55,839 nucleotides of DNA from Candidatus Dormiibacterota bacterium (GTDB lineage Bacteria; Chloroflexota; Dormibacteria; Aeolococcales; Aeolococcaceae). Made by a program: the position numbers and the translations under genes. Below, piece by piece: positions 1-9,010 of the stretch; the stretch's first letter is position 1; each line of letters opens with the position of its first letter. The notes under the pieces are model-generated. The model searched no databases, was not told the origin of the DNA, and saw only the letters and a list, made by a program, of their open reading frames with translations. The stretch is from the NCBI GenBank assembly GCA_003135895.1, contig PNBE01000162.1, positions 63,111-118,949 of the forward strand, written 5' to 3'.

Positions 1-1208
1 CCGTACAGGGCATTCCGCAGCGGAGTTCGCGTATCGAGCCGGGCATAAAAGGGCGCGAGAAGCGCTCGCTGCAGAGCCTGCCCGACAAGGCTGATCGAGT
101 AGACGATCAGGACGGTGCCCAGCAGCTCGGCATCCATCAACGTGAAGTGGCCGCGATAGAAGACAGCGATTGCGGCAGGTTTGCCAAGCACCGCCATGAA
201 GGCCGTGAGCGGCAGGCTGATGGCGAGCATGATCCGGACGCCGAGGCCGGTCACGCGCCGAACCTCCGCCTGTCCATCGCGATTGTGTGCATCGGTGAGC
301 CGCGGGACCAGGGCGACGATGACGGAGCGGAAGAACACCGTTCCGCCCACTGCCGAATTGATCAGGAACCCATAGTTGAGAATGCTGATCGATCCCGGAG
401 GAAGGAACGACACCACCAGCTGCTCGCCGACGCGTGCAACGGGATTCAGCCCCGCCGCGCCCAATGGCCGGACGCAGAGCTTCCCGACGGATCGCAGCTG
501 TTCGTCACGCAGATCCAGCGCGGGGCGAATTCGCAATCCATGCCGGATCGCCATGACGCACATGAACACCAGTTGCGCGGCAGCGCCGGTGACAAAGGCG
601 ATCGCGACCAGGAAGATGTCCTTCCAGCCGAACACCGGGAGGACGATGATCATGGCGGCGGCGAGACCGTTGAGGACGACGGTCATCAGCGCAGGCGCGA
701 CGAACGCGTAGCGCGCGTTGAGGTACGCGCGCATGACCTCGGCAATGGCGACCAGCGGGACCATTGCGAACATGACCGGCACCATCGAGGCGGCAGTGCT
801 GAATTCTCCGACCGGGAGGCCTGGCGCCGTGATGTGCACGAAGGGACCGGCGACGAGCCATGTCAGCAGCACCAGGGCCCCGCCGACGATGAGGACGACC
901 GCGATCACCATCGAGATGAGGCGATCGGTGGAACGGTCGCCACGCTGGGTCATCGAGGTCCGGAATGCCGGTACGAGCGCCTGGTTTGCCGCCGCCGTGA
1001 TCACCGCGACAAGGCCGATCGGAATTCGGGCAGCGACGAAGAACTCGTCGGTTCTCGGTCCCGCACCGAAGCGGTACGCGATGCTGATGTCGAGGATCAG
1101 GCCGGCGATCACGCCGGCCATCGCCGCGACCCCGGTGAGACCCGACTGCCGGAAGATCGCGCGATCCGAGTGCTGCCCCATACGCCGTTCGCCGATCTTC
1201 GCGCTCAC
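1..1208 (-). CDS. MurJ/MviN-family lipid-linked polysaccharide flippase (C-terminus cut by window edge)
   Basis: Membrane flippase of the MurJ/MviN (MOP) superfamily, expected to move a polyprenyl-linked glycan across the cytoplasmic membrane. About 402 residues are visible. The N-terminal signature FGAGPRTDEFFVAARIP is typical of the family. A mid-protein stretch (SFLPPGSISILNYGF) matches the conserved Pro/Gly/Tyr helix region, and the motif FYARLDTRTPLRNALY is the usual 'DTRTPL' region. Many hydrophobic helices follow in order. I chose a GTG at 1208 because AGAGG lies about 9 nt upstream; an ATG at 1181 is the alternative. The gene starts 9 nt after the stop of the two-domain sulfotransferase, so both belong to the minus-strand polysaccharide operon. 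In this context export of a polysaccharide unit is as likely as lipid II flipping. The 3' end lies outside the window. Confidence 0.85.
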   Translation of the reverse strand, partial: MSAKIGERRMGQHSDRAIFRQSGLTGVAAMAGVIAGLILDISIAYRFGAGPRTDEFFVAARIPIGLVAVITAAANQALVPAFRTSMTQRGDRSTDRLISMVIAVVLIVGGALVLLTWLVAGPFVHITAPGLPVGEFSTAASMVPVMFAMVPLVAIAEVMRAYLNARYAFVAPALMTVVLNGLAAAMIIVLPVFGWKDIFLVAIAFVTGAAAQLVFMCVMAIRHGLRIRPALDLRDEQLRSVGKLCVRPLGAAGLNPVARVGEQLVVSFLPPGSISILNYGFLINSAVGGTVFFRSVIVALVPRLTDAHNRDGQAEVRRVTGLGVRIMLAISLPLTAFMAVLGKPAAIAVFYRGHFTLMDAELLGTVLIVYSISLVGQALQRALLAPFYARLDTRTPLRNALY

Positions 1209-1217
1209 GCGGCGCCT

Positions 1218-3134
1218 CTAGGCCGCGGCGCCATCGCGCTGGCCACGCAGGGCTTCGTCAAGCCGGTCCTGGAGGTGATCACAGAGCGCCCGAACCCTTG
1301 GGTCGATATCCAGTTGCAGCGGGCTCCCCGGGCCGCGTGGCGAGATGTGCTCGATCAGCGCCGGTCGATACGCGAGACGCAGGAACGTGCAGATCGACTG
1401 CATCGCCTCGACCGGTGTCGCGAGCACGTCCTGGTAGGAGGCGAGCAGTACATCGTCACGCCGATCGAGCCCGGTCTCGAAGTAGAGGCCGTTGCGGATC
1501 CACCAGAACAGCGCCGCCGCTGTCTCAGCGGTCATTGTCGAGTAGTCATAGCTCGCGATCTCAGCCAGCGTTGCCTGTGAGAGCCGCTGCGCCTGCCACA
1601 TGCCGGCGCCGTTGCCGGCGGCGATGTCGCGAAGGGTGAGCAGATTGTTCCTGCCGAATTTCGACACCGCGGAGCGAACCCGCCCGTCGACATCGCGATA
1701 CGCCCAGATCGCTCGTCCGGGTGACGGCGTGCCGAGGGCGTCGAGGAGATGGTCGACCCGATGCGAGTCGCAGAGCGGCTTGAAGAGGACGTACTCGTGG
1801 CGGCTCGCCAGCACCACACGGCGGACCACATCGTCATCCCTCAGCAGGAAGTGGTCGAACACGCTTCGGTCGTTCTCGTTGTGCACCTCGAACTCGGGTG
1901 CGATATCGAGCCCGCGCGCGAGCATGTTCGTTCCGGACCGCTGGAGGCCGACAAGATAGACCGGTGTGGCGGTCCCCGCCGCACGGGGATGGGACCGGCG
2001 CCACTCCCATTTGGACGCTGCCACGCGCGCACGGGTGATCGGGTTGAGCTCGTCCTCCTCGACCAGGCGTGAGAAGCCCTCGGTGCGACCCCACCGAAGG
2101 TGCCGTCGCAGCCGGCGAGCGAGTCGCGACGCGGCTCCCTCCCCGGCGGGCGCCCTGTCGAAGATGGTTTCGTCACCGCCGGGTTGCTTGGCTGCCGCGC
2201 GCAGTGGATATCCATACCGAAGCAGCAGCGGCGATGTGAGCGCGCTGACCAGCCGGCGGTTCCGCGGCCTCATCGCGCTGCGCCAGCGATCGTCGCTGCG
2301 CAGCGTGATCGCGCCGTGGCGGAGCCGGTCCGGGTTGCCCGCCACGCTGTGGTTCGGTGAGGTGCGCGCTTCGTGGCCGCTCACGAACGGGAGGTCCGCA
2401 TTCTCCATCCCCACCATCCCAAGGATCCTGCGCACGGTCGCGGGTGGATCGGCGACGAAATCCTCGTAGCGCAGACGGAGGTAGCGATCCGGGCCGCCTT
2501 TGAACAGGACGCCGCCTGCCAGGTTCCAGACGTCCCAGAGCATCGCGCTCTTGGCCGGTCCGATCTGCTCCATGTGTGAGCGCGCGGCGCCGTCGGCGAG
2601 GGTCTTCTTGCTCGACCACGAATGCGCAGCGCCACGCGGGTCTCTGATGAGATGGACGACACGAAGGTCGATTCCCGGACTCGCCGCCAGGACGTTCGCG
2701 TACGCGGGGAGCTTCGACGAGTCGACGATTACCCGCGACGCGGTGACTGCGGCCATTGCGGCGTAAAGATCTCCGAGCGCGGCGCGCGCCGGTGCGAGGG
2801 AATGGGCTTTTGCGGGATCGAGGCGTGGCACCACCGCTCCCGCAAGGACGGAGGGGAGATTGCGCATCCGCCCGGTGCGCTGGAGCATCGAGACGATGGC
2901 GTCGACACGTTCGGGGTCGTCGACTTCCCCCGCCATCGCCAGGACCCGGCTCCAGACCGGGCACTCGCGCACTGGCAGTCCGCACCCGCACAGCCGGCCC
3001 TCGTTGAGGCCTCGCTGCCAGAGGTAACGCACCTCGCCGGCCGCGAAGACACCGTCGACCTCGCCGAGGATGTTCGCGAGCACCGTGCTCCCGCTTCTGC
3101 CGGTGCCGGCGATGTAGAGGACGACCGTGGACAT
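1218..3134 (-). CDS. two-domain sulfotransferase (tandem fusion)
   Basis: A 638-residue protein with two complete sulfotransferase-type domains, predicted to transfer sulfate from PAPS to a carbohydrate. Domain 1 (residues 1-310) has the 5'-phosphosulfate loop GTGRSGST (10-17) and a 3'-phosphate motif HLIRDPRGAAHSWSS (161-175). Domain 2 (about 390-630) has a second loop GLQRSGTN (396-403) and a more distant 3'-phosphate region (AIWAYRDVDGRVRSAVSKF). Single-domain members are about 300 residues, so this looks like a gene fusion. The linker (about 311-389) is Arg-rich. The ATG start has GGAG about 5 nt upstream. It precedes the flippase gene in the same operon. Substrate cannot be told from sequence; the polysaccharide context suggests a glycan. 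Confidence 0.85.
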   Translation of the reverse strand: MSTVVLYIAGTGRSGSTVLANILGEVDGVFAAGEVRYLWQRGLNEGRLCGCGLPVRECPVWSRVLAMAGEVDDPERVDAIVSMLQRTGRMRNLPSVLAGAVVPRLDPAKAHSLAPARAALGDLYAAMAAVTASRVIVDSSKLPAYANVLAASPGIDLRVVHLIRDPRGAAHSWSSKKTLADGAARSHMEQIGPAKSAMLWDVWNLAGGVLFKGGPDRYLRLRYEDFVADPPATVRRILGMVGMENADLPFVSGHEARTSPNHSVAGNPDRLRHGAITLRSDDRWRSAMRPRNRRLVSALTSPLLLRYGYPLRAAAKQPGGDETIFDRAPAGEGAASRLARRLRRHLRWGRTEGFSRLVEEDELNPITRARVAASKWEWRRSHPRAAGTATPVYLVGLQRSGTNMLARGLDIAPEFEVHNENDRSVFDHFLLRDDDVVRRVVLASRHEYVLFKPLCDSHRVDHLLDALGTPSPGRAIWAYRDVDGRVRSAVSKFGRNNLLTLRDIAAGNGAGMWQAQRLSQATLAEIASYDYSTMTAETAAALFWWIRNGLYFETGLDRRDDVLLASYQDVLATPVEAMQSICTFLRLAYRPALIEHISPRGPGSPLQLDIDPRVRALCDHLQDRLDEALRGQRDGAAA

Positions 3135-3187
3135 GAGTCTCCGAAGTTCAGCGCGTGTGCGGCCGCCCGGCGGCCGCCATCACGTTG

Positions 3188-4384
3188 CTATCGGCGGCGA
3201 AAGAGCCCAGAACCGGTGCGCTGTGACTCGGCGTCCGCATCAGGCGTGTCCGCAGGCGCATTTCCACTGGCGTGTCCGTTCCCATTGCCGTTGCCATCGC
3301 CGGTGGCCGGCGGCGACGCGCGCCACGGATCCCTCGGCGTCGCGCTCGGCGCGGCAGTACCGGCCATCGCCGGAGCCGCGGGTGGGCCGGCGGCCCGGGT
3401 CTCTGCGGAAGCAGGTGGCGGCCAGGCGAACGCACCCTGCTGGCCACTGGCGGGCCCTTGCTCGCGCCTGCCGGACCGCATCAGCTCGAGGATGAGGATC
3501 AGTCCGAGCATCATGATCAGCGCGAGCGCCAGCCCGATGGCGCCGAACTTGATCACTTCGCTGAGCTTCGAAAGCCGGCCGACGTCCTTGGTGATCACGG
3601 TGCCGGACGCGGAGTCGGTCGCAATGAGCGCCAGCGCCGCGACCTGATTCGAAATGGCGTGGTCGTACGCTGCAGTGGCCGCTGAGAACTCGGTGGAGAT
3701 CGGCTGGTACTGCGCCAACGCTGTGCTGAGTTGATTCAGTCTCGCCTCGTCCGCAGTGAGGATGGCCTTCAGGGTGGCCTGGCGCGGGAGGTCCTTGTTG
3801 ATGACCGCCGTGGTGTAGAGCGCCTGGTGGCTGCTGAGCGTCGACGTCTCGTCGTTGTACGCCACCTGTGGCGAAGCAGTGCCATACACAGTCTGGAAGT
3901 TGGCGATTTTCGTCTCCACGTTCTGCAGGAGCGTCTGGGCGTTGACCACCGCGTTGTTGGCCTGGACCAGCTGTGGCGCCGCGATGGCGTTCATCGTGTC
4001 GATGGTCGCCTCGCGCACGGCACCGACCAGGTTCTGGCCCTTCTTGCCGACCAGGACGACGTTGATCAGGTTGCTCGATGCGGTCGTCGTGCTCGAGCTC
4101 AGTCCGGCAAGGAGTTCGGACTGCGGGATGTTGAACTTCTGAGAGACCACCGGAATGACCGACTGGGACGTCAGCACATCCTTGAACGTGCTCGCGTACT
4201 GCGACGCGGCGCTCTGCGAGATGCCGTTGGCTGTGATTGCGGGAACGACCGCAGTCGCGTTCGCCTGGTACGAGGACGGCTGCAGCTCGATGAACCCACC
4301 GACAAGCAGACCGGCAGCGACCGGGATGGCGATGACCAGCCAAAGGATCCGGCGGATCGCCCGCAGGTAATCGCGAATGTCCAT
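3188..4384 (-). CDS. Wzz/capsular chain-length-type membrane protein
   Basis: Polysaccharide co-polymerase of the Wzz/CpsC type, thought to set chain length during export. The ATG at 4384 gives 398 residues starting MDIRDYLRAIRRILWLV and has a GGGAAGGGAAG ribosome site upstream; an earlier in-frame ATG at 4453 has none. The first helix (about residues 13-35) is followed by a long extracytoplasmic alpha/coil part (about 36-280) and a second helix (about 290-315). This is the family's two-helix layout. The cytoplasmic tail (about 320-398) is unusually long, rich in Ala, Pro and Gly, and contains no Walker motif, so no tyrosine-kinase domain is fused. It lies between the anchored Thr-Pro protein and the two-domain sulfotransferase. 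Confidence 0.75.
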   Translation of the reverse strand: MDIRDYLRAIRRILWLVIAIPVAAGLLVGGFIELQPSSYQANATAVVPAITANGISQSAASQYASTFKDVLTSQSVIPVVSQKFNIPQSELLAGLSSSTTTASSNLINVVLVGKKGQNLVGAVREATIDTMNAIAAPQLVQANNAVVNAQTLLQNVETKIANFQTVYGTASPQVAYNDETSTLSSHQALYTTAVINKDLPRQATLKAILTADEARLNQLSTALAQYQPISTEFSAATAAYDHAISNQVAALALIATDSASGTVITKDVGRLSKLSEVIKFGAIGLALALIMMLGLILILELMRSGRREQGPASGQQGAFAWPPPASAETRAAGPPAAPAMAGTAAPSATPRDPWRASPPATGDGNGNGNGHASGNAPADTPDADAESQRTGSGLFRRR

Positions 4385-4403
4385 GTGCTTCTCTTCCCTT
4401 CCC

Positions 4404-5321
4404 TTAGATATCGATTCGACGGCCGCGCACGCCGACTGCCAGCATGCCCGCACCCGCGATCAGCAGTACCGCGCCAATCGTGATCCAGCCACTCCCCGCC
4501 CCGGTGCCAGGTGTGCCGGCGGTGATGCCCTGCACGCCGCCTGTGGGCGTCGGCGTTGCCGTTGCGCCGCCGACGCCACCGGTGGGCGTCGCTGTGGGCG
4601 TCGCTGTGGGCGTCGCCGTAGGCGTCGCGGTCGGTGTCGGCGTCGGTGTTGGTGTCGGCGTCGGTGTTGGTGTTGGCGTCGCGGTTGGCGTTGGCGTTGG
4701 CGTCGGACCGCCCTCGCATCCGAGGACGCGAATGAAACCGGAGGCGAGTGTCGCGCGGTCGCGACCGCTGTCGCCGCCCTGCTTGAAGGGCGCCCAAATA
4801 TCGAGCTGGTAGTAGCCGCAGGCGTCGAAGGCGTAGGTGCGCGAGATCGTCAGGCTCCCGTTCGGAGCCCAGGTCGCGCTGAACGCCTGACTGCCGGGCA
4901 TGAGTGCCTGTGTGGTGCCCGCGGGACCGCTGAACGTGATGCCCGGCTGGCCCGGCTGACCGTCGGAGACGTCCACACCGTTGTAGGTCAGGATGTGGTG
5001 CGCGGAGAAATTCAAGGCGATCGTCTGCGGGTTCGCGGTGAGATTCGTCGTGGCGGCGTTGAAGCTGACGGTCACCGGTCCACCCGAGATGTCGTACGCG
5101 TTGGGGCTGCTCATGAAGCCGGTGGGCTGAGCGGCTGAGATGATCCCCTCGAAATCGGGGTTGCCGCCGGCCACGACACCCTGCGATGTCAGGACTGCCA
5201 TGCCCAGGACAGCCGTGCCGGCGAGCGCCGACAGCCCTCCAATGCGCTTGAGCGGAAAACCGGTGGACCTGTTCATGTGCATCGACCCGCGTGTGCTGTC
5301 GTGCTCCCCATTCTCAGACAT
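4404..5321 (-). CDS. secreted surface protein with Thr-Pro linker and C-terminal anchor
   Basis: Predicted cell-surface protein; no enzymatic family recognised. From the N-terminus it has a signal peptide (hydrophobic core about residues 28-50), a globular beta-rich domain (about 52-204, two Cys near 167 and 202), a (Thr-Pro/Ala-Thr-Pro)n linker (206-248), a Gly/Thr stretch containing TPGTG (270-274), one hydrophobic helix (279-298) and a GRRIDI tail. That end resembles a sortase signal with Thr in place of Leu. The ATG at 5321 overlaps the TAA of the upstream lipoprotein gene, which suggests translational coupling. ATGs at 5282 and 5276 would give a more usual signal-peptide length. It sits in the polysaccharide operon and may bind or anchor the polymer. 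Confidence 0.7.
   Translation of the reverse strand: MSENGEHDSTRGSMHMNRSTGFPLKRIGGLSALAGTAVLGMAVLTSQGVVAGGNPDFEGIISAAQPTGFMSSPNAYDISGGPVTVSFNAATTNLTANPQTIALNFSAHHILTYNGVDVSDGQPGQPGITFSGPAGTTQALMPGSQAFSATWAPNGSLTISRTYAFDACGYYQLDIWAPFKQGGDSGRDRATLASGFIRVLGCEGGPTPTPTPTATPTPTPTPTPTPTPTPTATPTATPTATPTATPTGGVGGATATPTPTGGVQGITAGTPGTGAGSGWITIGAVLLIAGAGMLAVGVRGRRIDI
4578..4706 (-). repeat. Thr-Pro coding repeat (linker)
   Basis: Tandem ACNCCN hexamers and ACNGCNACNCCN dodecamers (read on the minus strand) encode residues 206-248 of the surface protein, an extended Thr-Pro spacer. Third-base variation between units shows that it is not a freshly expanded microsatellite. Confidence 0.9.
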
Positions 5322-6241
5322 TACTGGACGGTGCGCTGCGACAAGAGGACTTCGATCGCATTCACGTCGCCGGCCCCGGTGTTCAACCGCCCGAGAGGAG
5401 ACCTGAACAGAGCCATCTGGGCCCGCGCACTCAGGATCGTCGCCTTGTTGCCCGGATACCCCGCAGGGGTGAGTGCGAGCACGGCCGCCACGTCAGCGGT
5501 GACGGTGGACTTCACGGCCGCGATATTGGCCGCCAGGTCCTGAAGCCGGGCCGACTCCGCGGCGTAGTTAGGTGACAACTTGAAGTGACTGACCTTGCGC
5601 AGCAGTGTCTGGTACTGGCCCTCGAGAAGACTCACGGCGTTGAGCTCCACGCCGCCCGCGATCGCGAGGTGAACCGCCGGCTCGACCAGGCCGAAGACGC
5701 GGGTCGACGGGCCGAGGTTCGTGATCAGGCTGCGCAGCTGGTCGATCAAGGACGCTGATTGGATGCTGCTCGCCTGCGCCTGGAGTTGACCGTCGACGCG
5801 GCCGAGCAGTGCGAGGATCGAGGTGGAGAGCGCAGTTCCGTTGAGGTCCACGCCGCTCAGATAGCTGGTGCCCTTGACGTCCGCTATCAGCGCGTTCACG
5901 AGGCGCTCGCGCTTCGCGATCTGGTTCGCGCCGGTCGTCATGAGTTTGCCGAAAGTCTCGGCCTGGAGCAGCGCCGACTGGCTGCTCAGCGCGTTGAGCT
6001 CGAGGAGCACCGCAGGCGGCTCGTTGTCAGTCTGCGTCGAGTTGATGGCGTTGAGCTCGTTGGCGACCGCCTGCTCGAGACCCGCGAGAAAGTCACCCGA
6101 AGGCGCAAGGGCGGGGGCAGCCGCCGCGGGCGGCGCGGCGATCACGGGGGGTCCCGGTACCGATGCCGCGCAACCGGCGAGGAGCGAGCCGACTGCGATG
6201 GTGCCGGCCAGCGCCGAGAATCGCGAAAGTGACCGTTGCAT
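5321..6241 (-). CDS. hypothetical lipoprotein of the polysaccharide locus
   Basis: Unrecognised 306-residue lipoprotein. The start ATG at 6241 (MQRSLSRF) has GGGGGAAGC directly upstream and is preferred to ATG 6262. A signal sequence ends in the lipobox LAGC (Cys at about residue 24), so the protein should be lipid-anchored outside the membrane. A Pro/Ala-rich spacer (about 30-45) leads to a mostly alpha-helical, Ala/Leu/Gln-rich body with heptad-like spacing, consistent with helical bundles. No catalytic motif was seen. It is the first gene of the minus-strand operon that runs on through the surface protein, Wzz-like protein, sulfotransferase and flippase. It may be an accessory factor for polysaccharide export. 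Confidence 0.7.
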   Translation of the reverse strand: MQRSLSRFSALAGTIAVGSLLAGCAASVPGPPVIAAPPAAAAPALAPSGDFLAGLEQAVANELNAINSTQTDNEPPAVLLELNALSSQSALLQAETFGKLMTTGANQIAKRERLVNALIADVKGTSYLSGVDLNGTALSTSILALLGRVDGQLQAQASSIQSASLIDQLRSLITNLGPSTRVFGLVEPAVHLAIAGGVELNAVSLLEGQYQTLLRKVSHFKLSPNYAAESARLQDLAANIAAVKSTVTADVAAVLALTPAGYPGNKATILSARAQMALFRSPLGRLNTGAGDVNAIEVLLSQRTVQ

Positions 6242-6462
6242 GCTTCCCCCGTGAACGTCCATTCTGACTCCCTGTTGGACCGCGCGGCCCGGTGGCTACG
6301 ATCTCCGCCAGACCCTTCCAAGGCAGACAGTCCGTTCGCAATCATGACGGAGAACCCCAGGAAAGTCAAAGCCCCAGATCGCGCCAAACTGCGCGGGCGC
6401 ACCGCGCCGACGCCGGTTTTTCAGAACCTGTACCATCAGTTCAAGCGCGTCAGGGGCGTCAT

Positions 6463-6492
6463 TTGACGACAGGTCGAACGCGTCGTTAGAAT
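6463..6492 (+). promoter_or_regulatory. sigma-70-type promoter of the sugar transferase gene
   Basis: TTGACG (6463-6468), an 18-bp spacer and TAGAAT (6487-6492) form a near-consensus promoter. The start of transcription would fall near 6499, giving an 80-nt leader. This is why the GTG at 6581 is a better start for the gene than the GTG at 6497. Confidence 0.6.
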
Positions 6493-6580
6493 CAGCGTGG
6501 GAACGGAAGTCGGGGTCGGTCCGGGACCGCCAGGGGGTTGCCGTTCCACGGCATCGCTGTTGCCACAGGGGAGAGCAGTC

Positions 6581-8107
6581 GTGGAGCTTGCAGAGGATCG
6601 TCTGCCTTCAAGCCTCACCCAGGAGGGGGGCTGGAGCGAACGCGAACCAGAGGGGGTCGAGCTCGTCGGCGAGATGCAGGCCAAACCTGCTCTTGTCCGA
6701 GCCATAAGCCACAACGCGCCGTCGCGGCCGTGGCCGCTCGTCCTCGCGTCCGTCACATTCGCCGTCGACGTTGTTGCGGTGATGCTGAGTACGTTCCTCG
6801 CAAAGTCCGTGGCCCACGACAAGTTGTTCAACGGCGACCTCGCGCTCATCGACCCGCGGATATTCCTGACCGTGCTGGTGTGGCCGGTGGTATTCACCAT
6901 CTACGGCCTCTACGACCTGCGCCGGCCAACCCACGCGACCGCGGAGTTGCAGCGGCTCTTCAACGGAGTGCTGATGTCCGTGTTGCTCGTGCTGTTCATC
7001 ACGTTCCTGACGGACATCGACATTTCACGCGGCTTCATCGTCTACCTGCTCGGGTTCAGCATGGTGACTGTCGTCGGCGGGAGACTGGTGACGCGGCGCC
7101 TCTCCCACGCGCTCAATACGCGCGCCGTGACGAGCCAGGTCACCCTGATCGCCGGCACCAATGACGAGGCCCGCGCGCTGGCCCGCACGCTGCGGCGCCG
7201 CCCGTGGATGGGCTATCGCGTCTGCGGCTTCGTCGAGGTCACTCAGTCCGGCCTCAGCATCATGGATGGCCTCCCGGTCTTCGGAACCGTGGACGACATC
7301 GCCCAGATCAGTTCGGAACACGGCGTTCAGTCGGTGATCATCGCGGGGAGCGCCGCCGGCGGCTCGACCCTGCAGGCGATCGACTCGGCGCTCGGTGCCG
7401 ATGTCAGCGTCCGGGTTACGCCCGGCCTGGCCAACCTCGGAGCAGCGCGAATCATCCTCGAGCCGATCGACGGCATGGCGCTCTTCTCGCTGCGGCGCCA
7501 TCGTTTCTCGCGCCGCCAGCGCTTCGTCAAGCGAATCCTCGACATCAGCGTCACCTCAGTCGCTCTGGTGATCACGGCGCCGGTGATGATCGGCGTAGCC
7601 CTCGCCATCAAGCTGACCAGCCCAGGTCCGGTGCTGTTCAAGCAGCGACGTGTCGGCGCCCAGGAGCGCGAGTTCACGATCCTGAAGTTCCGCACCATGG
7701 TGGTCGGTGCGCACGCACAGCGCGACGCCCTGGACAACGAGGCCGACGGGCTGCTGTTCAAGATGCGCCGGGACCCGCGCGTGACCGGCGTTGGCCGCTT
7801 CCTGCGCAAGACATCGCTCGACGAATTGCCCCAGCTGTTCAACGTGCTGCGCGGCGAGATGAGCCTCGTCGGCCCGCGCCCCGCACTGCCTGAGGAGACC
7901 GCGCGGTACGCGGAATCACAACGCGGTCGCCTGCGGGTCAAGCCCGGCGTCACCGGCCTCTGGCAGGTCAACGGGCGCCACGATCTCGTGTTCGAGGACT
8001 ACGTCCGCTACGACCTCTTCTACGTCGAGAACTGGTCGCTGACCATGGACCTGTACATCCTCGCCAAGACGATTCCCGCACTGCTCACAGCGCGCGGCTC
8101 GTACTGA
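6581..8107 (+). CDS. polyprenyl-phosphate sugar-1-phosphate transferase (PF02397 type)
   Basis: Initiating glycosyltransferase that puts the first sugar-phosphate onto undecaprenyl phosphate for extracellular polysaccharide synthesis. The protein is 508 residues. N-terminal transmembrane helices (about 45-160) precede a CoA-binding/Rossmann-like middle domain (about 170-310). A further helix and the catalytic bacterial sugar transferase domain follow, with KRILDISVT, FKQRRVG, LKFRTM, RKTSLDELPQL, MSLVGPRPALPEE, KPGVTGLWQVNGR and DLFYVENWS in order. All are diagnostic. The GTG at 6581 has GGGGAGAG about 8 nt upstream. It is divergent from the lipoprotein operon and convergent with the sulfotransferase pair. 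It fixes this locus as a Wzx/Wzy- or ABC-type polysaccharide cluster whose other transferases lie outside the window. Confidence 0.92.
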   Translation: MELAEDRLPSSLTQEGGWSEREPEGVELVGEMQAKPALVRAISHNAPSRPWPLVLASVTFAVDVVAVMLSTFLAKSVAHDKLFNGDLALIDPRIFLTVLVWPVVFTIYGLYDLRRPTHATAELQRLFNGVLMSVLLVLFITFLTDIDISRGFIVYLLGFSMVTVVGGRLVTRRLSHALNTRAVTSQVTLIAGTNDEARALARTLRRRPWMGYRVCGFVEVTQSGLSIMDGLPVFGTVDDIAQISSEHGVQSVIIAGSAAGGSTLQAIDSALGADVSVRVTPGLANLGAARIILEPIDGMALFSLRRHRFSRRQRFVKRILDISVTSVALVITAPVMIGVALAIKLTSPGPVLFKQRRVGAQEREFTILKFRTMVVGAHAQRDALDNEADGLLFKMRRDPRVTGVGRFLRKTSLDELPQLFNVLRGEMSLVGPRPALPEETARYAESQRGRLRVKPGVTGLWQVNGRHDLVFEDYVRYDLFYVENWSLTMDLYILAKTIPALLTARGSY

Positions 8108-9010
8108 TCAGTCGTAACCCCTGGCCGCGAGCGCGCTCGCGAGGATCCGGCTGAGCCGGCCGACATCGGCGGGATCGAGGTCGCGACGGAACGCGTCGGA
8201 TCGTGAGGCTGTGAACGTGTGTCGTTCGAAGCCGCGCTCGAACTCCGCGTCCCAGGGCAGCCCGCAGAACTCGAGCATCTTCGCGAATGCGGTGCGTGGG
8301 CTCGCGGCGACGTCCTCATAGCGCACCTCGAGCCAGTCGGCAGCCGGGATCTCCTTGCGGGCGCTGTCGAACGCATCGATGAGCATCTTCCAGAGCAGAC
8401 CGGCGAGCACCACGAACGACCGATCCGATGCGTCCCATTCGGCCTCGAGATCCGGGGGCAGCGGGCCCCACTGCCAGTGATCTGGGCCCTCGAAGCCGAG
8501 CCACCAGGGCATCTGCAGCCAGGAGTTTGCGACCGCTCGACCATCGCGCACGACATGAATGAACCGTGCCGACGGGAAAACGCCGCGGATGAACCCGGCA
8601 CGCGGCCACCCGGTGAACTTGTGGAGGAACGTGCCGGTGCGCTGCACGCGTGCACGATCTGTGAAGAACGCGCGAAAACGCTTGTCGAGCCACGGTGTGA
8701 CATCGCCGGCGATCAGATCCCGAAGCGGGGATGCCAGTAACGGTGACACCTCGCGGGTGAGCCCACGGTAGCCCTCCGAAGGAGCGTATCTGAGCCTGGA
8801 TTTCTGCGTCACCGCAGCCGGAAGGCGTCTGTAGAGCGAGCCGTTCCACCGCCCCGCCGTCACCGGGAGATTGAAGCGATCCTCGAGGTTGGAGACGAAG
8901 CCGACCGATGCGTGGCGGCAGAGCACCTCCTCAACCAGCGTCGACCCGCAGCGCCCGGTCCCTAGAACGAAAACGAATTGCGATGCGTCGCCGGCGTCAG
9001 GCGTAGCCAC
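8108..9010 (-). CDS. sulfotransferase family protein
   Basis: PAPS-dependent sulfotransferase of 300 residues. It has the 5'-phosphosulfate loop LGTGRCGST (16-24) and the 3'-phosphate motif RFIHVVRDGRAVANS (149-163). A Trp-rich segment (PWWLGFEGPDHWQW, about 168-181) could line the acceptor pocket. Start is GTG at 9010, overlapping the end of the next sulfotransferase by 14 nt, so the two are co-translated. The stop lies directly against the stop of the sugar transferase on the other strand. Sulfation of the polysaccharide made by this locus is the natural inference; a sulfated lipid or metabolite acceptor is possible. Confidence 0.85.
   Translation of the reverse strand: MATPDAGDASQFVFVLGTGRCGSTLVEEVLCRHASVGFVSNLEDRFNLPVTAGRWNGSLYRRLPAAVTQKSRLRYAPSEGYRGLTREVSPLLASPLRDLIAGDVTPWLDKRFRAFFTDRARVQRTGTFLHKFTGWPRAGFIRGVFPSARFIHVVRDGRAVANSWLQMPWWLGFEGPDHWQWGPLPPDLEAEWDASDRSFVVLAGLLWKMLIDAFDSARKEIPAADWLEVRYEDVAASPRTAFAKMLEFCGLPWDAEFERGFERHTFTASRSDAFRRDLDPADVGRLSRILASALAARGYD

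Noticed and set aside
147-1580. Long plus-strand frame of 477 codons at the left edge
   Set aside because: It is antisense to the flippase and sulfotransferase genes, is rich in Arg/Asp/His, and matches no family; it is a GC-driven shadow.
4578-4706. CRISPR or minisatellite in the hexamer-rich tract
   Set aside because: The repeats are coding Thr-Pro units with third-base variation and have no spacers.
6497-6580. Earlier GTG start of the sugar transferase
   Set aside because: It coincides with the predicted transcription start, and the GTG at 6581 has a strong ribosome site.
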